Source: Flammulina velutipes
Taxonomy: Eukaryota > Basidiomycota > Agaricomycetes > Agaricales > Physalacriaceae
Reading direction: 5' to 3'
Length of the DNA stretch: 64,000 nt
Assembly: GCA_011800155.1 (NCBI GenBank)
Contig: CM022378.1
Location: forward strand, 682,001-746,000
Shown: positions 37,313 through 47,599 of the stretch, piece by piece
Numbering within the stretch: position 1 is the stretch's first letter
Layout: every line of letters starts with the position of its first letter
Notes under the pieces: generated by a model
The model's database searches: none
Seen by the model: only the letters and a program-made list of their open reading frames with translations
Told to the model about the DNA's origin: nothing
Program-made: the position numbers and the translations under genes

Positions 37313-39583
37313 ATGCCCTTCCTTCTTGGCACCGGTTCACAATGCGACATATGCCTCGAAGCTTTCAATGTTAGCGATTGCTCGCCATGTTCCATCCAAT
37401 GTGGCCATATCTTCTGCCTCAAGTGCGTCCGTTGTGGCAGATCGCGCCTCAACGCCCACACTCATCACTTTCCTTTGAAAGGTGCCTGAACTCTTTGACG
37501 CGCCCAAAGTGCCCCATGTGCCGGAAGCGCTACGAGCCTCAGGCAATGGTACGCCTTCACATCGATACCGACGAGGTTCGTCCTCCGTCCACCGCCCCAG
37601 ACCGCCCTCCAGCCCTTTCCGAAGATGAACTAGTCGCGGCAAAGTTCCAGGAGCGGATAGCCTCAGCCGCCAACGAGGGCACGACGGAACAAGGCGTTCG
37701 TCAGCTCATAGATGACTGCAGGACCTTTCTGAACCTGCAGCCGCGTAATTCGGTGCGTCACTCCACCCATTTACATTTCCGTCACCCACTGACTGCGTCT
37801 AGTTCTCCGATTTACGTGTTAGTCTTCGCATGATCAACCATGTTTACAACGTCAAGCTAGATCAGTTGAAACATCGCCAAGAGCTGAAACGTCTTTCAGA
37901 AGAGGTTTCGGGTCTGCAGAATGAGAAATCGATGCTTGAGAATATGGTGAAGGACCTAGAGAACGACATGCAACGCGATCGGGAGAATTGGCAGGCGTTG
38001 GAGGCGAACCTTCGAGACTTCTGCAGCAAGGCGCAGGGAGCCTACTTTGGAGTTGCCGAGTGAGTTTTCGTTCCCTCTCAAGTCGAGTCTCAGCTAATTT
38101 TGACATGCAGGTTGGTACGTGAAAGCTTCTTCCGGATTGGAATGCGATAAACTCATCGTTACCTAAATTACAGTATCTAAAGACCGAGACCGAGCGAACA
38201 AGGCTACGCGACGAGCTCCGCCAACTGGGATACAACACGTCGAATGAACCTCTATCGAACCCCCAAATTCGCGAGATGGACGGGCAGACACCCAGGTCTG
38301 AGGCCGTAAACCCTTCGCAAACCCCCGCTCCCACCCATCTCGGAGACCTCTTTTCCCCAATCCCCGAACTCCAAGACGCAGACCTCCCAGGCACAGTATC
38401 CGTCGCAAGTGTACCTTTGTTCGAGGAGGGCGCAGAGAAAGTCGGCGCGATCCCGAAGCTTGCGCGCTGTGGCAAGATCGGCTGCCCGTTCTCGTGCCAC
38501 TGCCAATCGATCGGCCTATTCGACGACCCGTCGCGTCTGCTGTCATCTGTGACGCATGTGGCTTCGCATGCGACCGGTGGATACAACTATTCGAAGGCTC
38601 AACGGGATTGGGATGTGTCCTCAGAAAGCTTTCATCCGGGCCCAAGTGCACTCCTCTCCGGAAGCAGTGGATTGTCGCTTACTGCCCCCGAGAACGGAGA
38701 TATGGGCGACGTATACTCAACGCCCACGTCGAGAGTCTCCACGCGTCCTGCGTCACCCATCGAGGACTCCAGTTCGTTCCGACCTGGAACATCGGCCACT
38801 TCTTCCAGAGGGATTCCCGTCCCTACAGGTCGCCTGGCCTCATATCAGCATGCTGTCAATCCTCGCATCCACGATCTCACAACAGACTCGTCATCACGTT
38901 CATCGTCATCGCTGCCCAACATATCCTCTTCGGGTTCTCACTTCCCAGCCTCATTAGCCGTCGACTTCGATTCGTCCAAGTCTCGCTCCGGGTCGCCTTC
39001 CCGGTCCAACTCGTCGCGTAGGTCCCGGTTGATACCTGGAGAGTCGTCGGGTACTTCTGCGAGGGAAGGCGACAACGACGTGTCAACTGGGTCTCAACAC
39101 AGACCGACGGGGATTTCTAGTGCTAGTGAAGCAGCTAAAGCACTGGAGAGGCAGAACAAGGACCGCAAACGCTCTTCTAGGCACGAAGAGAAGGCCAAGT
39201 CCATTGACTCCATTCCAGATGGTCGCTATCGAGAGTCTCGTCGCAGCAGTCCCACTCAGCTAGAAGTCAGCTCGAGGGCTCGGAGTCGAAGTGTCCATCG
39301 TGATCGTGAAGAAGAACCGACCTCGAGTCGATCTAGGCATCGTGAGAGCACGCACACTTTGTCCTCGCGGAAGCAGCCTTCTCGCACCACGTCCTCGTCT
39401 TCTAATCCGTATTCACCACGTTCGCCCAGTCCTCCTCCTCCTCGGGCACCGACGAACATCTATAAACCTGCCCCTCCGAGTACTACTACCTCGCCAACTT
39501 GGACGCACAGTCACTCGCAGCAGTACTATTCATCGATCGGGAGCAGTAAGACCATGGCTGCCGCTGCTGCGACCTATGCATAG
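37313..39583 (+). CDS. RING-finger protein with coiled coil and long Ser-rich tail (copy 2)
   Basis: ATG 37313 gives PFLLGTGSQ, then RING CDICLEAF ... CGHIFCLKCLNSL ... CPMCRKRY (intron inside the RING). It continues with AKFQERIASAANEGTTEQGV, CRTFLNLQPRNSFSDLRVSL, a coiled coil (LKRLSEEVSGLQNEKSMLEN, MVKDLENDMQRDRENWQALE), GAYFGVAE and YLKTETERTRLRDELRQLGY, then a single large last exon of over 400 residues rich in Ser, Arg and Pro (for example SSSRSSSSLPNISSSGSHFP and RERSRHREST-like runs). Between GVAE and YLKT a four-base exon, GTTG at 38111-38114, is needed to keep frame. Likely a ubiquitin ligase. The tail includes CGKIGCPFSCHCQSIGLF, another possible metal-binding patch. Confidence 0.8.
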
Positions 39584-39936
39584 ACTTTCTGTCTCCGGTG
39601 ATTCGATCAAACGCTTTTCCTTAATTTTATCGTCGCATGTAAATACTGACCCACAAGTTTCGTTCTTCCTACTTACTTACATGTAGTACTAGTATTGTGT
39701 AGCATCCTTATCTATCCTGAGTTCGAGTTCGATAACTTCGGAGCTAGTCTCCCAACGGACACCTATCACATCGGAGTGGCGAATGCCCTGGTTTGAATTT
39801 TTAATTCGTTTTATATCGACCGGCGTAGTTATCTGATGCTCTGGAGATACATGTGCCAGGTGAACCGGATCTACATAGATGATGTTGATTCCTTCGTCAT
39901 AATTGCGATTGCGAAGATCACTGCGCCACCTTGATA
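39584..39936. other. Intergenic, no gene seen
   Basis: Spacer between convergent 3' ends of the RING gene and small paralogue A. Confidence 0.5.
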
Positions 39937-40369
39937 CTACTTATCTTCCCATGGCCAGTACCCATCAAATTGCTCTATTGACGGCCAAACTTTGATTATC
40001 GAAGAAGAATAGACGCCGGAAAGTCCACTTACGATGTTCCAACTTGCCACCGACGGTTAAACCGTAGATTTTATCATCAGGTAGTTGAGATAGCTCCTCC
40101 ATCATAGCTGCTACGGGCATCCCCGTCGGGTCCTCGTCGACATGGATGAATATCCCAGTGGTGTGATATTTCACTCGACGGGTCGGATGGTAGTTTTTGG
40201 CAGCAAGGACGATGCTGAGGCCCAAGAACGGAAACCTTGTTAGGCGCATCAATCTGTGGTCATCTGGGAAGAGAAGGCGCCAGCAGAACCCAGTTGGGGA
40301 TGGGTCATTTGGCTTCGCGATGAGGAAAGCGGTTTGGACTTTGCGAAGGACTTCACTGCCTGATTCCAT
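39937..40369 (-). CDS. Small CWRLLF-motif protein A
   Basis: Two exons from ATG 40367-40369 to TAG 39937-39939. The product reads QTAFLIAKPNDPSPTGFCWR, LLFPDDHRLMRLTRFPFLGL, SIVLAAKNYHPTRRVKYHTT, GIFIHVDEDPTGMPVAAMME, YGLTVGGKLEH and ends LWPSIEQFDGYWPWEDK. About 128 residues, no signal peptide. It is homologous to the oppositely oriented gene at 40634-41080, sharing the blocks (A/K)P(N/D)..P..G.CWRLLF, (I/V)V.AA.N...YHPTRR, FIH(V/I) and VGG, and the intron at the same place. Family unknown to me; probably lineage-specific. Confidence 0.65.
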
Positions 40370-40583
40370 GGATGGAAGGGATGAGTGATGATCGATGATT
40401 TTGTGGGGTCCGTCTACGTTCGCTTAGTTTTTTTACCCACGGTCTATGTGTGGTCTGAATCACACCTTATCCATGGGCCATATCATCGAGTCTGGTAAAG
40501 CGGGGGTCCACGAGTCATATTGTCCGGAGCAATAGAACAACTGGAACTTGCGCCGGTGACTTTACTCAGTCAACATCAAAAAG

Positions 40584-40590
40584 TATAAAA
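40584..40590 (+). promoter_or_regulatory. TATA box for small paralogue B
   Basis: TATAAAA lies about 44 bases before the ATG at 40634. Given the short leader, this is a plausible core promoter element. Confidence 0.4.
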
Positions 40591-40633
40591 CATGAGGAGG
40601 CTCAAGCGCTCACCAAATTGAACACAATCCACC

Positions 40634-41080
40634 ATGCCTGACGCCAGTACTATCCCAGACGTTCAACTCTGGTTTCTCTTAGCCAATCCTGATATCCCCC
40701 CACCAGAGGGTAATTGCTGGCGCCTGCTTTTCGCAGATGGCCACGAGATACTTACGTCTCCCATTGCATTCATGACACTAAACGTGGTCAAGGCCGCTGG
40801 AAACTTCGCTCCGTATTACCACCCAACTCGGCGATGGGAAGCCAGCTACCGTGAGCGCTTCATCCACATCGAAAAGGTGAGCACTGGCCAGCTCGCAGTT
40901 GATGTGCCCGACAAACCGGATTCCGACGACTTCATCGTTGGCGGTAGCGATGCATCTCCATGAGGTAGGTATTACCTCTTGCCTCGTTATCGCTCACAAT
41001 AACCTTCAGTCCCGAACAACGTTCGGTTTGATCCCACTGGGCGGCCGATAGACAGCATTGCGTTGCGCTCGAATTCGTAG
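40634..41080 (+). CDS. Small CWRLLF-motif protein B
   Basis: Two exons: 40634-40943, then after an intron of about 67 bases ending at the AG before TCCCGAAC, an exon to TAG 41078-41080. It reads PDASTIPDVQLWFLLANPDI, PPPEGNCWRLLFADGHEILT, SPIAFMTLNVVKAAGNFAPY, YHPTRRWEASYRERFIHIEK, FIVGVPNNVRFDPTG and RPIDSIALRSNS. Same architecture as protein A, arranged head to head 264 bases away, so the pair probably arose by inverted duplication and may share a bidirectional promoter. Function unknown. Confidence 0.65.
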
Positions 41081-41214
41081 CCTTTAGGATAGTTGATGCC
41101 TCCTGAAGTCCCGCGCTGTAGTCAACGAGTACAGTGTCATTATAAAGTCCATAACGTTCCATATGATTATGTAGATGCAGAGAAAGACTGGGGCGAAAAC
41201 AAGATTGGGTTTGT

Positions 41215-42182
41215 CTAAGACGACGATCCGCATTGCAGACCCGCGCCACAAAACTGTGCCACAATAAGATATAAAAATATCTGTCTGACTGGTCAAATCG
41301 TGTTCGCAGTCAATTCTTCTGAGCAACTCACCAAAAAAGCCAGCACGCCCAAGCCCATAATTTTCTGGTTCTTCCACCACATCTGCCGCCTCACGGACCT
41401 CGCGCCCCGTCTAAAGGCCGTTGCCTGTCCGGCCATGACGTCCGTCTTATCCACCAGCAGCTCGATGCGCTCTCCACGGCTGAGGATCTGCTCAACATTC
41501 TGCACCATGATATCCTTCACTTGATTGAGCTCCGTTTGCGCACGGGTGAGCGCGTCCGAAGGAGGCGCGGTGTTGTAGGTATGCACTAAAGACGCAATGG
41601 TTGGCCCGAATGTGCCTTGTAGGCCGTAAGCGGGTATGGTATCGTCTAGAGATGAAGATGATGGGGTTGATACGAACTGAGGGAGCCTTATCAGTAGGTG
41701 GTAGTAGTAGCGGAAGGGTACAGACCTTGTGCTGTAGCTCGGAGAGGAAGGCAAATGGCATCTTCCTATTGAAATAGGATGATGAGGGAAGTTGAGGATA
41801 GTGTTATAAAGGAACGTACCGTCCAGCGGAGTCCTCAGCCATTACGAGATAGGTGAAGCCCCCTTCTGAAACGTAGTGGAAGAGGTACTGTTCCCAGACA
41901 TATGTAAGTTTGCTGGATCCGTTACAGTGAGAATGAAGCTCGTTCGAAACAGCACAGCAAGCTACCTGTTGTTTGGAGGTATCTTTGATAGGATAGTCTG
42001 CGTCGCTAGTATCTATATCAGCGTATCGTCCAGTGAAAGGCTGATCTGCATACCTTGAGAAAAGTCACGTTTGCCTGCTTTGTGTTCGGCGAGGATAGTC
42101 GATCCTTGCGCCACAAGGGCGTGTATCTATAACACAATGAAGCCTTCAAATCGAACAAGTGCTTGAAACGTACCAAAGACAT
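41215..42182 (-). CDS. VAMP7/Nyv1-type R-SNARE with longin domain
   Basis: Six to seven short exons from ATG 42180-42182 to TAG 41215-41217. The N-terminal longin domain reads MSLIHALVAQGSTILAEHKA, GKRDFSQ, TILSKIPPNNSKLTYVWEQY, LFHYVSEGGFTYLVMAEDSA and RKMPFAFLSELQHKF. The SNARE motif is ALTRAQTELNQVKDIMVQNV then EQILSRGERIELLVDKTDVM, with the central-layer arginine in LSRGERIE, then ARSVRRQMWWKNQK. A C-terminal anchor follows (MGLGVLAFLIFLYLIVAQFC) with a cysteine-containing tail that could be palmitoylated. The product mediates fusion at late endosomes and the vacuole in relatives. Complete, frame intact; convergent with paralogue B. Confidence 0.85.
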
Positions 42183-42377
42183 GTTTGCGACTTTAAGCTG
42201 ACAGTTCGAGGACAACCTGCGCAGCCCCGCGTCATCGCTCAAGGCGGAAAGTTGTTCTCACGCTCGCCATAATGTCTGGGTATCCTTCCAAAGCACAACG
42301 TCGTACGTACTACACGAGGCTAGTACATACACTATACTTCTATCCACAGTCCTCCAATGTCCAATACAGAACGTATC

Positions 42378-44318
42378 TCAAGCTATAGTTCGAATCAAAT
42401 CATCATGATACGCCAGCTCTTCCAAAACACCCTTTACCACCCTCCCAGTCTCCTCCCTCTGCTCCAAAACAGCTCGCACGAGTTTCCTTCCAGCAACAGG
42501 CGGGGGCGCCACCCTCTTCAGCTCCTTCTCCTTCTTATCCCAAAACTCGACATTATCCTTATGCCTGCGAATAAACGCATTGCTCGGTGGAGGCGGGGGC
42601 AGCTTAGTGTAGGGCGCCACGTCAACCTTAGAACGAGGCAACAGAACACCCAATAGCAGTCGACAAGACGACACCGCCCGTTTCAGTCTATCCCAAGAAA
42701 GTCAGATCTGACCTCCAACCATAATTAATCACTTACCGATAATGCAGCCCAGGAGCCAACAATCCATAATACCGAACCATTACCCAGCCAGCCATCAAAT
42801 ACGCAATGGCATGGCTGAGCTTCCCCCACACAGGAATCCGGTCTCGCCAACTTGATCCAAATGCCCATCTAAACACACCTCTCCAAGGAACTTTCGCCAA
42901 CACTCCAGCAGCACCCATCGCAGCCCCCACCCCGCCTCCCACAGCGCGAAACTGCGCAAAGCCCTCTGGTTCCTCCCTCTTTGAGAAGACTTTGAGCGTA
43001 AGTTCACCGAAGAGACAGGCAGGGATGTGTAAAAGCAACGCGGGTGCATACAAGGGCGTAAGAAGGACTGTGCTCAACGATGGGAGGCCGAGATTAAGTA
43101 GGAATCGCAAGCGTGAAGCAGAAGCTGGGAGGGAAGGGAGGTCGTGATGGGATAGGCCCGCGTAGTGAAGCAGAGAAAAGTACTGCACGAGGGAGGATTT
43201 AGCCTCCAGTAGTCGCTCTGAGGGCTTTTCTGCGGACAACAGGTCGACAAGCCTGTCGAATAGTCAATATCAATATCGTTGTAACCGACAAGTGAATATT
43301 TACTTTTGCGTCAAGACAGTCCAATTGCGGAGGTGTATTTTGCTTTGGTCGTCGTAAAGAACCGCTCGGAGGGTTTCAGCTGCATACATCGTCTCCCAAT
43401 CACTAGCATTGATGGTCATGGCAAACAGCTGCTCCTGGATCCTCGCAGTAATCTTGCGGACGACCTTGTAGGCAACATCATCTGCATTAGCACCCTCCGG
43501 TACATCAAAGAGTTCTTCGGCATAGTCTGCCATGGATATCGGAGCGCCGTATCTCGAAGAACGTGAGGTTTTATACACTCAAAAGTAAGGGATGACATAC
43601 TGGACACGAACCTACTCAAAATGTCAGACTACATCATACAACTTTTGGGAAAAGAAAGACGCACGCGACTGTTGAATGTAGCCTTTTCCGTATATACCAA
43701 TCCGACCGGGACGACAACCAGGTCGGCCTCTGCTTCCAGCTTATGTTCGCGCTGCCATCTCGCGTACTCGACCGCGGCCCAAGCGGTGCCGCTCATGACC
43801 TGAACTATTGTCGGCTCGGTGTAGCTCGCGCCTTCCGAAAAGACGCCTATGACCTCCCCCGACGCGAGGGCAAGGGTGGACGACTCGAATAAAGAGGCCC
43901 TGGACGTCCCGCTGCCATTGGCACTGTTGGGATTCCTGTTCACCGGGATGGCGCCAGAGGATTCGAGTATTTGCCTGGCGATCGGGTACTTGAATAGAGT
44001 GGATTTAGCCCAGAAGGAGACATGACGGTTGTGCGGTATGGTCACCGCTACATATATATGTAAGAGTATTAGTTGAGAGAACTACTAAGCTGCTTGAGAG
44101 ACGCACCTAAGGTTGCAACGTCGATGATTTCGTTATGGTGGTTCGCTGCTCTGCGCCTGTGAGAAAGTCGTGTGTACATATATAAGGAGGACATACATGA
44201 TAACAGGTCCTCTCTCCGGAACGTTTTCCTGCCCTTCAACGTGGACTTCAGAGTAGAAACCATATACTGTCCAGTCGGATATTCTGCGCAGGACGCGATA
44301 GACCAGCTTCAAGTTCAT
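42378..44318 (-). CDS. Glycerol-3-phosphate/dihydroxyacetone phosphate acyltransferase (Sct1/Gpt2-like)
   Basis: Catalyses the first acylation in phospholipid synthesis in the ER membrane. ATG 44316-44318 opens NLKLVYRVLRRISDWTVYGF and YSEVHVEGQENVPERGPVI, then after an intron the catalytic NHHNEIIDV box (H-x4-D). Next come TIPHNRHVSFWAKSTLFKYP, IARQILESSGAIPVNRNPNS, the substrate block GVIGVFSEGASYTEPT, ADLVVVPVGLVYTEKATFNS, RYGAPISMADYAEELFDVPE, a helical region and hydrophobic helices (LLNLGLPSLSTVLLTPLYAP and PALLLHIPACLFGELTLKVF). A last exon ends VLEELAYHDDLIRTIA. This matches the long fungal members rather than the short bacterial PlsC type. Frame appears intact. Confidence 0.85.
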
Positions 44319-44540
44319 CGCAAGAGACCAGTGGGCGCGTTGTCATTCAAGAGGTGTGCCACAACAGGTATGAACGCTGTCAAAGCGCCAGAAAGAGGTG
44401 ATAGATACACGAAAGTGAGGAATGGCGATGGCGGTCAGAAGAAAGGGGTTCGTGTGCCTACGGCAATTTCAACGCTAATCAATACTTTCACTATCAAGCA
44501 ACGGGAATTATGAGTACTTGAGCTTAGGAACTTGTGGCAG

Positions 44541-44878
44541 CGGGGGAGGTGAATTTCCTCTGCTGAGGAAATAGATAAGGAACAGATTGAGGAAATTCAG
44601 TTTCCTCACCACTTCATTGAGCCGGGGAAATGACATTTCCTAAATGGTGTAGGAAATAAGTAGACTTCAACAGTTTCCTCTATAACTTCTTCAATTGATT
44701 TCCTCAGCACAGTAGTTTCCTTATTCCTCCAGCGTCTCGGGGCGCCAAAGAAAGTTATGAGAAAAAGGCCATCCATTCACTCCAGGAGAAGACCTTCCTT
44801 TAATGCCTGACCAAGTCCATCTTCCTCAAGCACTTTACTCAATTACTTCCTCAGCTGAGGAAATATGCCTCCCCTGAT
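44541..44878. mobile_element. MITE-like element with inverted TGAGGAAA repeats
   Basis: About 335 bases. The left end GGGGAGGTGAATTTCCTC followed by TGCTGAGGAAATA matches the inverted right end GGGGAGGCATATTTCCTC followed by AGCTGAGGAAGTA. The interior carries many further copies of TTTCCTCA/TGAGGAAA in both orientations. There is no coding capacity. Target duplications are unclear. It sits between the acyltransferase and the small SIM-containing gene. Confidence 0.65.
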
Positions 44879-44964
44879 GTGTAGGCTGTAACATGTAACT
44901 TAGCCTAACTGGTTGCGACAGTGAAAGCCCGAGCACACCTTCAGACGACAAAAGCCAATTGAAA

Positions 44965-45686
44965 TCATGTTTTCTTCCCAAGCGCCATATTCGTAAATCG
45001 AGTAACATCCACGAACGCGTCCAACAGCATCGGTACAACAAACGGCTGTCGACACTCCCTCCGAATTTCTTGCAACGTCAACTCATAATCCGCCATCTTT
45101 CGTCGTTCCTCGGCTAGTTGCTCTCTCTCAGAGGATAACGCCCATTCCAGCTGTCGTAAATGCTTCAGCATCGCTAGAATTGTGGGTAAGAATGTGTCAC
45201 GGCGCTGATGGGGAGATGTACCGATTTCCCGAGATGACATGTTCCATTCATCGTCCTTCCAACGGTCGATGTCGGGATCTGCTGGTGGACGGGAAATGTT
45301 GTGGTATCCATTGTCATGGGTCGGGAGAAGGGACGGAGCAGGTCGTTTTCGAGGATACGGGGAGGGTATCTCCTCTAGAGGACGCTTGAGTGTGTGTGTA
45401 ACCTAAAATCATTAGGAGGATGACATGGCAGCAATAAAGGACGGACTAGAGGCGGGGTAGTGAGATCTATGACAGAGTCGTCTGGCTCCATTTTGACGCG
45501 CACAGGATTCGGTTGATAGGTAGGAAGATGTTTCGTCGGTTGCATGGGTAATGGGTCTTGTACACGTCCGAACGCTGGCCGAGAAGGTAGTGTTGCTTTC
45601 TTCAGGTTTGGAGAGGCGGAGGTATCTCGCCTACAGTATTTCAGTAGAGCCGTAACCAACCATAAAGCAACGCACGTTTCGGACAT
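44965..45686 (-). CDS. Small basic protein with SUMO-interaction-like motif
   Basis: Three exons from ATG 45684-45686 (MSETRDTSASPNLKKATLPS) to the stop at 44965. The sequence includes KMEPDDSVIDLTTPPL, an acidic-flanked VIDLT SUMO-interaction-type motif. A basic stretch THTLKRPLEEIPSPYPRKRP that could be a nuclear signal is next, then DRWKDDEWNMSSREIG, and a C-terminal coiled coil (MLKHLRQLEWALSSEREQLA, EERRKMADYELTLQEIRREC) with VVPMLLDAFVDVTRFTNMAL at the end. Introns lie at about 45629-45673 and 45402-45447. About 210 residues. I do not recognise the family; a nuclear role is a reasonable inference. Confidence 0.6.
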
Positions 45687-45737
45687 GTAGATATCCTGGC
45701 TTCAAAAAGGAGTGAATTCGTGTTTCTGTGTTGACGG

Positions 45738-46106
45738 TCATCCAGCGTACATTGAGAGAGCATGCAACTTCTGGAGCTTTTCCGGCACCTTGATGTCGAT
45801 AATCCTAGAGTTGAAGAGTTTGTAGAGGGCCTGTGTCGTTGTCAGCCTGAGCGTGAATCCACGCCGGAATCATAAAGTACATACACTTTTCGGTCGCTGC
45901 CCAGTCCACCAGAACTTGACGACGCCAGGCGAGACGACGCGGGTATTCTGGGGCTTTGGATGTCCCGAGGTCAAGTGAAGGGTAGTCAAATCGGTTTTGA
46001 GAATGGTCATTATCGCCGAGTTGTGCTCTGGAGGATGGAATGAAGGCGTGAATATAGCGGCTTTGGCGCCTTCGTAGACCAGTGTTACTGTCAATACGAG
46101 CGACAT
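45738..46106 (-). CDS. Small protein with VKFWW motif
   Basis: Two exons, ATG 46104-46106 to TGA 45738-45740, intron about 45830-45883. The product SLVLTVTLVYEGAKAAIFTP ... ILKTDLTTLHLTSGHPKPQN, RVVSPGVVKFWWTGQRPKS, then ALYKLFNSRIIDIKVPEKLQ and KLHALSMYAG. Its beta-rich N terminus and GVV(K/Q)FWW motif resemble the N-terminal domain of the gene at 21169-22254, including an exon boundary soon after the motif. About 105 residues. Function unknown. Confidence 0.5.
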
Positions 46107-46403
46107 TGCCAGCAGAGCGCAAGCGTAGTTTGGTTACTGTGAAGTTGAAGAGACCTGATGATGATGGAAGTTCGTTAACAAGGTCCGTTGCTAGCTCGTG
46201 GCCGTGTCATTGTACACGTTTGTCCAGCACATCCTAGGAACGCTCGTTGCTGTCTCTCGTGGCCAAGTAATATTCTGTTATAATAAAACTATACATAAAT
46301 ACTAGCTTTCCCCACTTGATTCCAGTCCAGATTTTTGCGCCACACTTTACCTTGATAATAAGTATACCTGGTGTGCGTACTTGTGCATTTAATATAGAAT
46401 CCT

Positions 46404-47309
46404 TCAAACCTCTGGGATTCTTGCTTGACCCTCCATAATCTTCACCGCCGTTCCTGCCAGCTCAACCAACTTCACCTTCCCACCCTCAACTTCCACAAAC
46501 ACCTTGATCTCACTCTTCCTTCCCATATCCACACCTTGCACAATATCAAACGCCCACCTCCCATCCCCCTTCTGCTCCGCCAGCCAACTACAAAGCGTCG
46601 ACGCCGCCGAGCCCGTCGCGGGATCCTCAAACGAACCCTCGAACATCCTAGCATGGATCGTCCCATCCTCGCTTTGGAAAAAAGCGTAAATACCGGTAAA
46701 GCCTTTCCACTCCCCCAAATGCTCATCCGGGACCACGACTTTCCCGATAGAAGATGTCATCCTACTCAGAGCATCTACGGACGTTACGCCGAGTAGGACG
46801 AAGCTCATCCCCCGTACGATGGAAGCGATAGGGACTGTAGTACGAGCCTCGTCCACATAGTCTTCCGGCCGTAGCTTAGGCTGAGTCGTCGAGCTCTTGA
46901 GGGAGGGATAATCGAAGAGAGGATGGGTTTTGTAGTCCGTAGGGACTTTCACCCGAACTCCGTCTCCCTCCCTCCGCACCGGAGTATCACCAGCTTTGAT
47001 CCTCAGAGTAACACTCTCAGCGTCGGGGTGGTTCTTCATGAGATACCAACCCGCGCCGACAGTGGGATGGCCAGCAAAAGGTAGTTCACCCGAAGTGGTG
47101 AAGATGTCGACGGTGTATGTGGGGGTAGAGTCTTCAGTACGTTCGTGGATGAAGATAGTTTCTGAATAGTTGAACTCGATCGCTAGTCTGTGCTTTTGGG
47201 CTTGAGATAACTGTAGGGAACGCGGAACATGCACGATAGCGAGAGGGTTGCCGTAGAATTCTTTGGTGGTGAAGACGTCCAGAGTGGTAAAGGCGACTCT
47301 TTGCGACAT
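46404..47309 (-). CDS. PhzF-family isomerase/epimerase-like protein
   Basis: A single-exon gene of about 301 residues. Start MSQRVAFTTLDVFTTKEFYG with NPLAIVHVPRS, the conserved catalytic region EFNYSETIFIHE (glutamate of NYSET), FTTSGELPFAGHPTVGAGWY (GHPT motif), and the C-terminal mirror motif EGSFEDPATGSAASTLCSWL (DPATGSA). The diaminopimelate-epimerase-like two-domain fold is typical. PhzF relatives carry out proton-shift isomerisations; the substrate here is unknown. The open frame extends 54 codons upstream, but the start at 47309 is preferred because it begins the conserved domain directly. Confidence 0.9.
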   Translation of the reverse strand: MSQRVAFTTLDVFTTKEFYGNPLAIVHVPRSLQLSQAQKHRLAIEFNYSETIFIHERTEDSTPTYTVDIFTTSGELPFAGHPTVGAGWYLMKNHPDAESVTLRIKAGDTPVRREGDGVRVKVPTDYKTHPLFDYPSLKSSTTQPKLRPEDYVDEARTTVPIASIVRGMSFVLLGVTSVDALSRMTSSIGKVVVPDEHLGEWKGFTGIYAFFQSEDGTIHARMFEGSFEDPATGSAASTLCSWLAEQKGDGRWAFDIVQGVDMGRKSEIKVFVEVEGGKVKLVELAGTAVKIMEGQARIPEV

Positions 47310-47599
47310 TTCCCAGCGGCGTTGAGAGTTTGGCTTTTGTTTTATGTATCGATGGTGGATGGACCTGATCAAAGGTGATTTGTTCGAGTCATGCTTGAGC
47401 AATAACGACATCGGCTTACCAGTCCGGTCGGTCACTGTCAGAAGAAACAGAGTCAGCCAACGCCGACTCATAGAAAGACTCCGAACCTTTACATAGAAAA
47501 AGAGTCGATATTAAAATTGTTCGTCATGCATAGTACCATGTAACAAACACTCGAAGAATTTGACTAACAATGAACGAGAGATCAGCAAATCAGCAGTCT

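Noticed and set aside
37852..38651. Long minus-strand frames of 162-244 codons opposite the RING gene
   Set aside because: Antisense shadows of a Ser-rich exon, which commonly open long frames on the other strand.
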